Shown here: piece by piece, positions 16,299 to 23,604 of the stretch
How the letters are laid out: the number at the start of each line of letters is the position of its first letter
Numbering within the stretch: position 1 is the stretch's first letter
Assembly (NCBI GenBank): GCA_024695315.1
Contig: JAILIJ010000314.1
Location: 1 to 23,709, forward strand
DNA from: Bacteroidaceae bacterium
Lineage (GTDB): Bacteria; Bacteroidota; Bacteroidia; Bacteroidales; Bacteroidaceae
Length of the DNA: 23,709 nucleotides
Direction: 5' to 3'
Program-made: the position numbers and the translations under genes
The notes under the pieces: generated by a model
What the model saw: only the letters and a program-made list of their open reading frames with translations
The model's database searches: none
What the model was told of the DNA's origin: nothing

Positions 16299-16769
16299 AT
16301 GGCAAACAAAAAAGATATAAAGCAGGCTGCTGTTAATATAAAAAACAAGCGTGCTTCGTTTGATTATGAATTTATAGATACATATACTTCGGGAATTGTT
16401 CTTACGGGTACCGAGATAAAGAGTATACGCAAGGGAAAAGCAAGCCTTGTTGATACTTTCTGTTATTTCAATAACGGAGAACTCTGGGTTAAGAATATGT
16501 ATATAGCGCAGTATATGGAAGGTTCATACAATAACCATATTGAAAGACGTGAGCGTAAACTTTTGCTGAACAAAAAGGAACTTAGAAATCTTGAGGGTGA
16601 TATTAAGTCGCCTGGATACACTATTGTACCTGTTCGCCTTTTCATAAACGAAAAAGGATTGGCAAAGTTGGTTGTTGCTTTAGCAAAGGGTAAAAAGGAA
16701 TATGATAAGCGTCAAAGCCTGAAGGAAAAGGAGGATAAGCGTGAGATGGCGCGTGCCTTCAAGCACTAA
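16299..16769 (+). CDS. smpB: SsrA-binding protein SmpB
   Basis: A 156-residue OB-fold protein that binds tmRNA (SsrA) and brings it to stalled ribosomes in trans-translation. Landmarks: 'NKRASFDYEFIDTYTSGIVLTGTEIKSIR', 'ASLVDTFCYF.NGELWVKNMYIAQY', 'ERKLLLNKKEL', 'PVRLFIN.KGLAKLVVALAKGKKEYDKR', and the basic C-terminal tail 'KEKEDKREMARAFKH' that enters the mRNA channel. The length is normal. It begins immediately after the DMP19-like stop and is followed 36 bases later by metH. The ssrA RNA gene itself was not found in this window. Confidence 0.97.
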   Translation: MANKKDIKQAAVNIKNKRASFDYEFIDTYTSGIVLTGTEIKSIRKGKASLVDTFCYFNNGELWVKNMYIAQYMEGSYNNHIERRERKLLLNKKELRNLEGDIKSPGYTIVPVRLFINEKGLAKLVVALAKGKKEYDKRQSLKEKEDKREMARAFKH

Positions 16770-16805
16770 TGCACTTTTGAGTGTGCTATAAATACGATAG
16801 TAAGA

Positions 16806-19556
16806 ATGACATTACAAGAAGCGATAAAAGAAAGGATTCTTATTCTTGACGGAGCGATGGGAACTATGATCCAATCGTATGGTCTAAAGGAAGAAGATTT
16901 TAGAGGAGAACAATTTAAGGATATTCCAGGTGTGATGGCCGGAAATAATGATATATTGTGCATCACACGCCCGGATGTAATTAAGGATATTCATCGACGT
17001 TATCTAGAAGCAGGAGCTGATATGATAACAACAAATTCGTTCTCTTCTCAGAGGATTTCTATGGCTGATTATAGGGTAGAGAACTTCTGTAGAGATATGA
17101 ATCTTGCTGCCGCCAAAATTGCCCGCGAGATGGCTGATGAATATACGGCGAAGAATCCAGAAAAACCGCGTTTTGTGTTGGGCGATGTAGGTCCTACAAA
17201 TAAAACGTGCTCTTTGTCGCCTGATGTTAATGACCCAGCCTTGCGTGCTCTAACTTTTGATGAACTGGCACAGGCTTACACAGAACAGATGGTTGCGCTA
17301 ATAGATGGTGGGGTAGATGCTCTGTTGTGTGAGACGATTTTCGATACCCTTAACGTGAAAGCTGCTATTTTTGCAGCCGAGGATGCTATGGCTCAGACCG
17401 GGCGTAAGGTTCCAGTCATGTTAAGTGTTACTATTAGTGATGTGGCAGGTCGTACTCTGTCTGGACAGACACTGGAGGCTTTTCTTGCGAGTGTACAGCA
17501 TGCAGATATATTTTCTATTGGACTAAACTGTTCTTTTGGCGCAGCTCAGCTGAAACCGTTCGTTCGCCTTCTTTCCGAGAAGGCTCCATATTATATTAGC
17601 GTACATCCAAATGCTGGTTTGCCTAATTCTTTGGGACTCTATGATCAGACCCCAGATATGATGGCGAAGGAGATGAAGGAACTTGTGGATGACGGATTAG
17701 TGAATATAATTGGTGGATGTTGTGGTACGACAGATGAATTTATTGCTAAATACCCATCACTTGTATTGGGAAAGGCTCCACATGCTGTTTCTGAGAAGCC
17801 TAAATATATGTGGCTCTCTGGCTTGGAACTTTTGGAACTTACACCAGAAGTTCGATTTGTAAATGTCGGAGAACGATGTAATGTTGCGGGCTCTCGTAAA
17901 TTCTTGCGTCTTATTAACGAGAAGAATTATGATGAGGCTCTTTCTATTGCCAGAAAGCAGGTTGAGGATGGTGCCTTGGTACTCGACGTGAATATGGACG
18001 ATGGTCTTTTGGATGCCAAGGCAGAAATGGTGACATTCCTAAACCTTATGATGTCGGATCCTGATATTTCCAAAGTTCCGGTGATGATCGATTCAAGTGA
18101 TTGGGAAGTCATAAGGGCAGGACTAAAGTGTGTTCAAGGAAAAAGTATCGTTAATTCAATATCCCTAAAGGAAGGCGAAGAGAAATTCATAAATCATGCC
18201 AAGGAAGTAAAACGTCTCGGAGCTGCGGTTGTTGTCATGGCCTTTGATGAAGAAGGACAGGCTACAACTTATGAGCGTAAGATTCAGATTTGTGAAAGGG
18301 CATATCGTATATTGGTGGATAAAGTTGGTTTTAACCCTCTTGATATCATCTTTGACCCGAATGTGTTGGCTGTTGCTACGGGTATGGAGGAACATAATAA
18401 TTATGGAATTGACTTCATACGTGCAACGGAGTGGATACGTAACAATCTGCCAGGAGCTCACGTAAGTGGAGGAATGAGTAATTTGTCTTTTTCATTTCGA
18501 GGAAATAATTATATACGCGAGGCGATGCACGCCGTCTTCCTTTATCATACGATAGAGAAGGGGCAGGATATGGGTATCGTTAATCCGGCTACTCAGGTTC
18601 TGTATTCAGATATCCCAAATGATGTACTGACCGCTATAGATGATGTCTTGCTTAATCGTGATCCAGAAGCTACAGAACGATTGATAGAAATTGCGGATAG
18701 GATTAAGGCGGAAAAAGAGGCAGAGAAGGCTGGGGGAGCAAAAAAGGACGACCAAAAGGACTCATGGCGAAATGGTACAGTAGAAGAGCGACTCCAGTAT
18801 GCGCTTGTCAAGGGGGTTGGCGACTACTTGAATGTGGATCTTGATGAGGCTACTCAGAAATATAGTAATCCGGTTCAGATTATCGAAGGACCATTGATGG
18901 ATGCCATGAATGTGGTGGGCGAATTGTTCGGTAGTGGTAAGATGTTCCTCCCACAGGTTGTTAAGACTGCGCGCACCATGAAAAAGGCCGTGGGATTTTT
19001 GCAGCCTCTAATTGAAGCCAGTAGAAGTGAGAATGCCAGAAAGGCAGGAAAGGTTTTATTGGCAACGGTTAAGGGAGATGTTCACGATATAGGAAAAAAT
19101 ATTGTAAGCGTAATTCTTGCTTGTAATAATTATGAGGTCATAGATCTTGGAGTTATGGTGCCTGCAGAAGAGATTGTGGACCGTGCGATAAGTGAAAATG
19201 TGGATATCGTAGGACTTTCTGGGCTTATCACTCCTTCGCTTGAGGAAATGGTAAACGTGGCTCGTTCTTTAGAGAAAAAGGATGTGCATATTCCTATTAT
19301 GATTGGAGGCGCTACTACAAGTGAACTGCATACAGCATTAAAGATTGCGCCGGTATATAGCGGACCTGTACTTTGGATGAAGGATGCTGCCCAAAATGTG
19401 CTTGCTTCGGCACGTGTCTTGAATCCAGATACGCGTGATGAGTTTGTGGCAGAAGTAAATCAAAAATATAATGACCTCCGTACAGAAAGGTCTGCACAGG
19501 AGGTCGAGATAGTGTCATTAGAAGAGGCTAGAAAACGTAAGCCTAATCTGTTTTAG
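16806..19556 (+). CDS. metH: Cobalamin-dependent methionine synthase lacking the activation domain
   Basis: A 916-residue enzyme that transfers the methyl group of 5-methyltetrahydrofolate to homocysteine through B12. Domains in order: homocysteine-binding barrel (1-about 325) with the Zn cysteines C242 ('LNCSFG') and C305/C306 ('GGCCGTT'); pterin-binding domain (about 345-620, 'NVGERCNVAGSRKF', 'DVNMDDGLLD', 'GMSNLSFSFRGN'); charged linker (about 635-655); B12 cap and binding domains (about 660-890) with 'DVHDIGKN' (axial His760) and 'GGATTSELHTALKIAP'. E. coli MetH (1227 residues) has a further C-terminal AdoMet-binding activation domain. Here the protein ends at 'EEARKRKPNLF', so reactivation must rely on a separate protein or another route. 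Such short forms are known in Bacteroidetes. The gene probably belongs to the DMP19-smpB operon. No cobalamin riboswitch lies immediately upstream. Confidence 0.96.
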   Translation: MTLQEAIKERILILDGAMGTMIQSYGLKEEDFRGEQFKDIPGVMAGNNDILCITRPDVIKDIHRRYLEAGADMITTNSFSSQRISMADYRVENFCRDMNLAAAKIAREMADEYTAKNPEKPRFVLGDVGPTNKTCSLSPDVNDPALRALTFDELAQAYTEQMVALIDGGVDALLCETIFDTLNVKAAIFAAEDAMAQTGRKVPVMLSVTISDVAGRTLSGQTLEAFLASVQHADIFSIGLNCSFGAAQLKPFVRLLSEKAPYYISVHPNAGLPNSLGLYDQTPDMMAKEMKELVDDGLVNIIGGCCGTTDEFIAKYPSLVLGKAPHAVSEKPKYMWLSGLELLELTPEVRFVNVGERCNVAGSRKFLRLINEKNYDEALSIARKQVEDGALVLDVNMDDGLLDAKAEMVTFLNLMMSDPDISKVPVMIDSSDWEVIRAGLKCVQGKSIVNSISLKEGEEKFINHAKEVKRLGAAVVVMAFDEEGQATTYERKIQICERAYRILVDKVGFNPLDIIFDPNVLAVATGMEEHNNYGIDFIRATEWIRNNLPGAHVSGGMSNLSFSFRGNNYIREAMHAVFLYHTIEKGQDMGIVNPATQVLYSDIPNDVLTAIDDVLLNRDPEATERLIEIADRIKAEKEAEKAGGAKKDDQKDSWRNGTVEERLQYALVKGVGDYLNVDLDEATQKYSNPVQIIEGPLMDAMNVVGELFGSGKMFLPQVVKTARTMKKAVGFLQPLIEASRSENARKAGKVLLATVKGDVHDIGKNIVSVILACNNYEVIDLGVMVPAEEIVDRAISENVDIVGLSGLITPSLEEMVNVARSLEKKDVHIPIMIGGATTSELHTALKIAPVYSGPVLWMKDAAQNVLASARVLNPDTRDEFVAEVNQKYNDLRTERSAQEVEIVSLEEARKRKPNLF

Positions 19557-20374
19557 CCTAATGTGGATTTAGCTTCATTCCATAGCTCATCCATTTGAGA
19601 TAGGGTCAGGTCATTTATGGCTTGGCCTTTTTCTTTTGCCTTTGATTCTACGTAATTGAATCGTCGGGTAAATTTCTGATTTGTGTGTTCGAGGGCGTTA
19701 TCAGGATTTATCTTGTAGAGTCGGGCGGCATTAACAAGACTGAACATGATGTCGCCAAATTCTTTTGTTGCTTTCTCCTTGGCCTCGGCCTTTTCTTTGT
19801 CTGTCTCAGCCTTATCGTATAGAGCCTCTATTTCGGCTTCAAACTCGCCAATCTCTTCTTTCACCTTTGCCCAAACATCTTTGCGTTCTTCCCAATCGAA
19901 TCCTACATTACGGGCCTTATCTTGGATTCTATATGCTTTTATGAGTGATGGTAGCGCGTCAGGCACTCCACTAAGTACAGTTTTGTTGCCATCCTTCTCT
20001 TTGAGCTTTATTTGCTCCCATGTCTGAAGGACTTCTCCAACGCTATTTGCCTTTGCTTCGCCGTATACATGAGGGTGGCGGAATATTAGCTTGTCACAAA
20101 GTTTATTACAGACATCAGCAACATCAAATTCTTGTTTCTCTTCGCCAATTTTTGAGTAGAAAACAATGTGTAGAAGGACGTCGCCAAGTTCTTTGCAAAT
20201 GTTGAGCTGGTCGTTTTTTATTAAGGCGTCACAGAGTTCGTATGTCTCCTCTATTGTGTTTGGACGCAGAGACTCATTTGTCTGTTTTCTGTCCCATGGA
20301 CATTTCTCGCGGAGGTCATCCATCACATCAAGCAGTCTGCCGAATGCCTCCATTTTTTCTTCTCTTGTGTGCAT
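19553..20374 (-). CDS. mazG: Nucleoside triphosphate pyrophosphohydrolase MazG
   Basis: A 273-residue protein with two MazG domains. The N-terminal one has 'LREKCPWDRKQTNESLRPNTIEETYEL' with the metal-binding EExxE pattern (IEETYEL) and 'ELGDVLLHIVFYSKI', then 'FRHPHVYGE'. The C-terminal one has 'VKEEIGEFEAEIEAL' and 'KEFGDIMFSLVNAARLYKINPDNAL'. The linker is 'SGVPDALPSLIKAYRIQDKARNVGFDW'. It hydrolyses NTPs to NMP and pyrophosphate, removing abnormal nucleotides or, in some bacteria, limiting ppGpp. Length matches E. coli MazG (263). A charged insert ('YDKAETDKEKAEAKEKATK') lies in the C-terminal domain. It converges on metH with the stop codons overlapping (19553-19556). A small unlisted frame lies upstream at 20400-20549. 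Confidence 0.95.
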   Translation of the reverse strand: MHTREEKMEAFGRLLDVMDDLREKCPWDRKQTNESLRPNTIEETYELCDALIKNDQLNICKELGDVLLHIVFYSKIGEEKQEFDVADVCNKLCDKLIFRHPHVYGEAKANSVGEVLQTWEQIKLKEKDGNKTVLSGVPDALPSLIKAYRIQDKARNVGFDWEERKDVWAKVKEEIGEFEAEIEALYDKAETDKEKAEAKEKATKEFGDIMFSLVNAARLYKINPDNALEHTNQKFTRRFNYVESKAKEKGQAINDLTLSQMDELWNEAKSTLG

Positions 20375-20399
20375 ATATAAGTCTTTTTTATATTCAAAT

Positions 20400-20549
20400 T
20401 TATTGTATTGATTTCTTTAGAAAAAATGTGAAGATGGCTTCGGTCATTCGTCGCAATTCTTTTGTGAAATCATATATTTTATGGAAAGCCCAATCCTTTA
20501 CAGCCTTTGCCATTAATGCTTCATTTTCCAAAAGTCTTACCAATTTCAT
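20400..20549 (-). CDS. Candidate small protein of 49 residues between the acyltransferase and mazG
   Basis: An ATG at 20547-20549 opens a 49-codon frame ending in TAA at 20400-20402. The predicted product begins 'MKLVRLLENEALMAKAVKD' and continues to 'FFLKKSIQ'. It is basic and could form one long amphipathic helix. The frame starts 8 bases after the stop of the acyltransferase gene and ends 25 bases before mazG, so it fits into the operon with tight spacing. It fills what would otherwise be a 183-base hole. I know of no family. It could be a genuine small protein, the remnant of a longer gene, or chance. Codon use looks ordinary. Confidence 0.45.
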   Translation of the reverse strand: MKLVRLLENEALMAKAVKDWAFHKIYDFTKELRRMTEAIFTFFLKKSIQ

Positions 20550-20557
20550 GCTTTCAT

Positions 20558-21502
20558 TTATATATTTAATTCCCAGCAGTCATAGCAAACTCCTCTTCCG
20601 CCAAATCCTTCCTTTTGGAAAGTCAGGCCTTCGTTGAGAATTGCCCCCCCATCTTCTGTTGAAATTCCGAAGTCGAGATATTGCTTTGATGGAGAATACA
20701 AATCTATGATGTGCATGATAAGCATGTCGAGAGCACCTGTCTGTTTTCCTTTATCTGAGGAAGCCAAATATTGAGTGTGAACCACGTTGTCGCAGTCGAA
20801 AACCCATGCTCCTGCCAACATAGTACCGTCTGGCGAAAATGTACCAAATAACTTTGCGCGTTGAGGAAAACGTTTTGCAAGAAGCTCCATTTCTGTTGCA
20901 GAATGTACGGGCTTAGTGGAATGATATGTGCTTAGTACATCGTTGAGCACATTCCAAAACGTATTATAGTCGTCGGTTTCCTTTACAACGTAATTACCCG
21001 TTGTGGCTTTTTTGACTCCTCTTCTGCGAAGTTCACTTACTTTTATTCGGTTTTCCAAATGTATACATTGTGAAATGCCTCGGCCTGTAAGTATTGCCCC
21101 GTGACGGAATAAGGCATATAGCGGCTCATCGCTTGGGTAGTTACTATATATATAAGGAGTAGGCTTGTATATAATCTTTTTTAGGCCAAGTGTATTTTTG
21201 CAATATTCTATGAGCAAAGTGAAGCATTCCAGCACCTTTGTGAGTGGAATAGAAGGCAACATTATAAGGCCGCCGTACGTTAATCCCTGGTGAGAGTATA
21301 AGGTGTGTGTCTCTTCACGGATATTTGCTGGCATTACAGCCAGCAATTTCCCTTCGTCGTAGAACATGAATGAGCAGTCCGTAAATCTGTCGGAGTGATA
21401 ATCCATGAAAGTACGATCAAAGAGGAAAGTGCCGTTCTTGCTATTTGCTACGAAGGCATTCCATTTTTCAGCATCATTTGCTGTGTATCTTATTAAATTC
21501 AT
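20558..21502 (-). CDS. FemAB/GNAT-like acyltransferase (sugar or peptide N-acyltransferase family)
   Basis: A 314-residue protein without signal peptide. The opening 'LIRYTANDAEKWNAFVANSKNGTFLFDRTFMDYH' and 'FMFYDEGKLLAVMPANIREETHTLYSHQGLTYGG' are typical of the BioF2-like/FemAB GNAT (Acetyltransf_6) group. A second GNAT-like half (about 155-285) includes 'ELRRRGVKKA', 'LFGTFSPDGTMLAGAWVF', 'VVHTQYLASSDKGKQTGALDMLIMHIIDLY' and 'YLDFGIS'. The family acylates amino sugars or peptides. Its start lies inside the end of the FdtA-like gene (29-base overlap), so the two are translationally coupled. This supports a role in making or acylating a deoxyamino sugar for surface glycans. No aminotransferase partner is in the window, so the exact substrate is unknown. 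Confidence 0.75.
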   Translation of the reverse strand: MNLIRYTANDAEKWNAFVANSKNGTFLFDRTFMDYHSDRFTDCSFMFYDEGKLLAVMPANIREETHTLYSHQGLTYGGLIMLPSIPLTKVLECFTLLIEYCKNTLGLKKIIYKPTPYIYSNYPSDEPLYALFRHGAILTGRGISQCIHLENRIKVSELRRRGVKKATTGNYVVKETDDYNTFWNVLNDVLSTYHSTKPVHSATEMELLAKRFPQRAKLFGTFSPDGTMLAGAWVFDCDNVVHTQYLASSDKGKQTGALDMLIMHIIDLYSPSKQYLDFGISTEDGGAILNEGLTFQKEGFGGRGVCYDCWELNI

Positions 21503-21899
21503 CTTTACTATTTATATAACCAGTAGAATCGTATGGCATAGATGCTAAAGCAACACATACTGTTCCTGGAGCGAAATTACGTAATTCGCACCAAACATTA
21601 GGACCTATATATATTCCTGTGTCTGGCGTGTCAATATGAAATACCTCTTGTTCTTTACCATTGTCCACAAACATGTCAAAACTGCCATGTACAGCAAATA
21701 CTATTTCTGCACATTTGCTATGGGCATGTCCGCCGCGAGTCTTTCCCTCAGCCACGTCATATATCCAAAAAATCCTCTCGACAGAGAAGGGAAGGTGCTT
21801 CCACTCCGTAAATGCAAGGGTTCCGCGAGAGTCTGTATTACTCGGGATTTTTATAAGAAAATACCCCCGTTCTTCGTATTTGCTGTTGTTTTTGCTCAT
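21474..21899 (-). CDS. FdtA/QdtA-type dTDP-sugar 3,4-ketoisomerase (WxcM-like cupin)
   Basis: A 141-residue single-domain cupin. The 'RGGHAHSK' motif supplies H58 and H60, the pair that acts in catalysis in FdtA-type enzymes. 'DSRGTLAFTEWKHLPFSVERIFWIYDV' and 'GIYIGPNVWCELRNFAPGTVCVALAS' are the flanking family blocks, and it ends 'STGYINSKDEFNKI'. These enzymes convert dTDP-4-keto-6-deoxyglucose to the 3-keto isomer (galacto or gluco series), which an aminotransferase and an acyltransferase then complete to give Fuc3NAc- or Qui3NAc-type sugars. FdtA versus QdtA cannot be told from the sequence. The usual aminotransferase is missing nearby. The gene overlaps the next by 29 bases. Confidence 0.85.
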   Translation of the reverse strand: MSKNNSKYEERGYFLIKIPSNTDSRGTLAFTEWKHLPFSVERIFWIYDVAEGKTRGGHAHSKCAEIVFAVHGSFDMFVDNGKEQEVFHIDTPDTGIYIGPNVWCELRNFAPGTVCVALASMPYDSTGYINSKDEFNKIHSK

Positions 21900-21917
21900 A
21901 TATCAATAAATTTTAGG

Positions 21918-21925
21918 CAAAGTTA
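21918..21925 (-). promoter_or_regulatory. Possible -7 element of the FdtA-like operon
   Basis: TAACTTTG on the minus strand fits TAnnTTTG and lies 19 bases before the FdtA-like start. The matching -33 box is weak. It is back to back with the tRNA promoter at 21946-21976. Confidence 0.45.
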
Positions 21926-21945
21926 CAACTTTTTTTTGAAAACGC

Positions 21946-21976
21946 TTGCATGATAACAGAAAAGTGCTTACCTTTG
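21946..21976 (+). promoter_or_regulatory. Predicted promoter of the tRNA cluster
   Basis: TTG (21946-21948), a 20-bp spacer, then TACCTTTG (21969-21976). It lies about 70 bases upstream of the tRNA-Ser gene and implies a single tRNA-Ser/Glu/Glu precursor ending at the terminator at 22374-22410. Confidence 0.65.
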
Positions 21977-22048
21977 CATCGCTTTTGAAAGGAACGGCAA
22001 TCACAAACGCCTTACCAATCGAGCAAATTCAGCTAAAACAAAGGTCCT

Positions 22049-22135
22049 GGAAGGATGGGTGAGTGGCTGAAACCACCAGTTTGCTAAACTGACGTACGGG
22101 TTACCGTACCGGGGGTTCGAATCCCCCTCCTTCCG
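22049..22135 (+). tRNA. tRNA-Ser (anticodon GCU)
   Basis: An 87-base cloverleaf with a long variable arm as expected for serine. Acceptor GGAAGGA pairs with TCCTTCC. The anticodon arm is CAGT-TTGCTAA-ACTG, giving anticodon GCT (reads AGC/AGU). The variable arm is TACGG-GTTA-CCGTA. The T arm is GGGGG-TTCGAAT-CCCCC. The discriminator is G. The 3' CCA is not encoded directly after it (CTCCA follows), so it would be added by the nucleotidyltransferase. Confidence 0.93.
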
Positions 22136-22173
22136 CTCCAAACTTTCTTGGTTTGCCAAGTCAACCAAGAGAT

Positions 22174-22245
22174 GGCGCTTTCGTCTAGCGGCTAGGACAC
22201 ATGCCTCTCACGCATGGAACACGAGTTCGATTCTCGTAGGCGCTA
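22174..22245 (+). tRNA. tRNA-Glu (anticodon CUC), copy 1
   Basis: A 72-base cloverleaf. Acceptor GGCGCTT/AGGCGCT has two G-T pairs. The D-arm GTCTAGCGGCTAGGAC is the standard tRNA-Glu form. The anticodon arm CATGC-CTCTCAC-GCATG gives CTC. The T arm is ACGAG-TTCGATT-CTCGT. The discriminator is A and CCA is not encoded. It reads GAG; a UUC isoacceptor for GAA must exist elsewhere. Confidence 0.93.
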
Positions 22246-22295
22246 CATAATAATTTAAGCCGATAGGTTACTCTAAATAATAAGAGTATTGAAAT

Positions 22296-22367
22296 GGCGC
22301 TTTCGTCTAGCGGCTAGGACACATGCCTCTCACGCATGGAACACGAGTTCGATTCTCGTAGGCGCTA
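22296..22367 (+). tRNA. tRNA-Glu (anticodon CUC), copy 2
   Basis: Base-for-base identical to the copy at 22174-22245, including the preceding AT and the following C. The 50-base spacer between the copies is unrelated to the other spacers. It arose by tandem duplication, as is common in tRNA clusters. Confidence 0.93.
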
Positions 22368-22373
22368 CTAATT

Positions 22374-22410
22374 AAAGAGTTAAAATCAACGATTTTAATT
22401 CTTTTTTTTT
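22374..22410 (+). terminator. Terminator of the tRNA cluster
   Basis: AAGAGTTAAAATC and GATTTTAATTCTT pair over 13 positions with a G-T wobble and a loop of three bases. The hairpin runs into a pure T-run of 10. Confidence 0.88.
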
Positions 22411-23345
22411 GTTATCTACAGTTCCTTGTTAATATAGAATTCATGGTTTTTCTATTTCTCCTATCATACATAGAAAATCCTATTCCCATAGAACAACAAC
22501 TTTTCCTCTCCTCAAATCGTCACTTTTTTATGATAACTAACTTTGATACTTTTTCTGCAGTTGCAATCTCCATATTACAATCCTTTCTAACAAATTTCTC
22601 GTAAAAGTTAATAAAACTTAAATTCTCTCGGAAAAACGCAAAGATAAGACAAAATTATCAATATTTCAGTATATTCGTGTATTCATCTGACGACACGCGT
22701 CAACCTGCATTTCAAAGGGGATGAGCTAAAATTCCAAACAAAGGAAATCGATACTCATCAGCAATGAAATACGAAGGTGTTACGAAGGTAATACGAAGCG
22801 TTGCCGAAGGAGGTGGGGTAGAAAAGTACGTCATTATCCGACCACTTTTTTACGTTAAATACGATAACTATATATTTATGTACTCCAAATTCTCTTTTTG
22901 GGATTTTATATGACACTCACCCTTTTTAATATTCATATAAAAACTCATTCTATTGTCCTTCATTCTATTTTTTTTCGAATTAAAACAGAGTATATTTGAC
23001 TTCATATACTTAAACATGAAAAAATAGTATCATTCCTCTTTTATAACAAATCTAAAACTCGTACAGGTAAAAATGCATATAAACCATACATAATAGGAAA
23101 TTTTGGTTTTTTTGGGGTTTTTTATTGGTTTTTTGTTCAAGAAATAGCATCTCTATTTTTATATATATTAAAAAGATAAGGTGATATTTTTGGAAAAGGG
23201 GGATTTTTTTTCAAAAACTTTTTTTATTTTTTTTCGTTTTGATATACGTAAAGGAGCAGGACAAGAAAATATATAAACAACATGCTTTGCAATCACTATT
23301 TATGTTGGTTCTCAGATTCGTTGTCACTATTATTATTGCATTTTG
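22411..23345. other. AT-rich region without a convincing protein gene
   Basis: About 0.9 kb dominated by T-rich and A-rich runs (for example 23100-23135 and 23205-23240). It contains the GC-richer island with the 11-bp repeat and a weak hairpin at 22720-22760 (GATGAG/CTCATC outer arms, TTCC/GGAA inside). A 49-codon frame at 22764-22913 runs through the repeat but has no recognisable family. No RNA gene was recognised here. Confidence 0.6.
22770..22813. repeat. 11-bp tandem direct repeat (TACGAAGGTRW)
   Basis: Four head-to-tail units: TACGAAGGTGT (22770-22780), TACGAAGGTAA (22781-22791), TACGAAGCGTT (22792-22802) and the degenerate GCCGAAGGAGG (22803-22813). The 11-bp period is close to one helical turn, so all units face the same side of the DNA. 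It sits in a GC-richer island (about 22685-22830) within very AT-rich sequence. Confidence 0.75.
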
Positions 23346-23377
23346 TTTGAACAATACAATTTTTATTCTTATTTTTG
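23346..23377 (+). promoter_or_regulatory. Consensus promoter upstream of the structured RNA candidate
   Basis: TTTG (23346-23349), a 20-bp spacer, then TATTTTTG (23370-23377). It predicts a transcript from about 23384 that runs into the structured segment at 23459-23604. No protein start of a recognisable gene follows within the window. Confidence 0.65.
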
Positions 23378-23458
23378 CATCGCATTTCGAAATATATAAG
23401 GTTTCGATTGTGCAGACATATTGGTAAATACGAATTAAACGTATTCAATTCTTGAAGG

Positions 23459-23604
23459 TTCTACATTCAAAATAACCCGACCAGTTAAAAGATACAGCTG
23501 AACTGAAGGAATCTGAGTACACCTATATCCTTATAGGCGTACTCTTTCCTTTTTTATTTCATCTGTAAAGGTAATCTCTTGGTCGGGTGCTCCTGAATGT
23601 AGAA
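23459..23604 (+). ncRNA. Candidate structured RNA, 6S-like architecture
   Basis: A nested long-range fold. The closing stem is TTCTACATTCA (23459-23469) with TGAATGTAGAA (23594-23604), 11 bp perfect. After an asymmetric 6/6 internal loop, CCCGACCA (23476-23483) pairs with TGGTCGGG (23580-23587). A largely open central region follows, with only a short TACAG/CTGTA pairing. An apical stem of about 18 bp comes next: AAGGAA, GAGTAC and CCTATA pairing with TATAGG, GTACTC and TTCCTT around a TCCT loop. Closing stem, central bubble and long apical stem are the hallmarks of 6S RNA (ssrS), which binds RNA polymerase; the length (146 in the fold, more with flanks) is compatible. It could instead be a MITE-like palindrome or another small RNA. 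The 6S identity is inference; the pairing is seen directly. Confidence 0.5.

Noticed and set aside
22764..22913. A 49-codon plus-strand frame (MKYEGVTKVIRS...) through the 11-bp repeat
   Set aside because: The first third simply translates the 11-bp repeat in shifting frames and the rest is AT-rich low-complexity. There is no family match, so I treat it as non-coding repeat sequence.
23100..23240. T/G-rich tracts as possible origin or regulatory region
   Set aside because: They are simple homopolymer-rich sequence with no DnaA-box cluster or organised repeat visible.
23239..23427. A 62-codon plus-strand frame starting at TTG with a hydrophobic middle
   Set aside because: It starts at TTG, is very AT-rich, has no recognisable family, and a consensus promoter lies inside it. 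It is more likely a chance frame in T-rich DNA.
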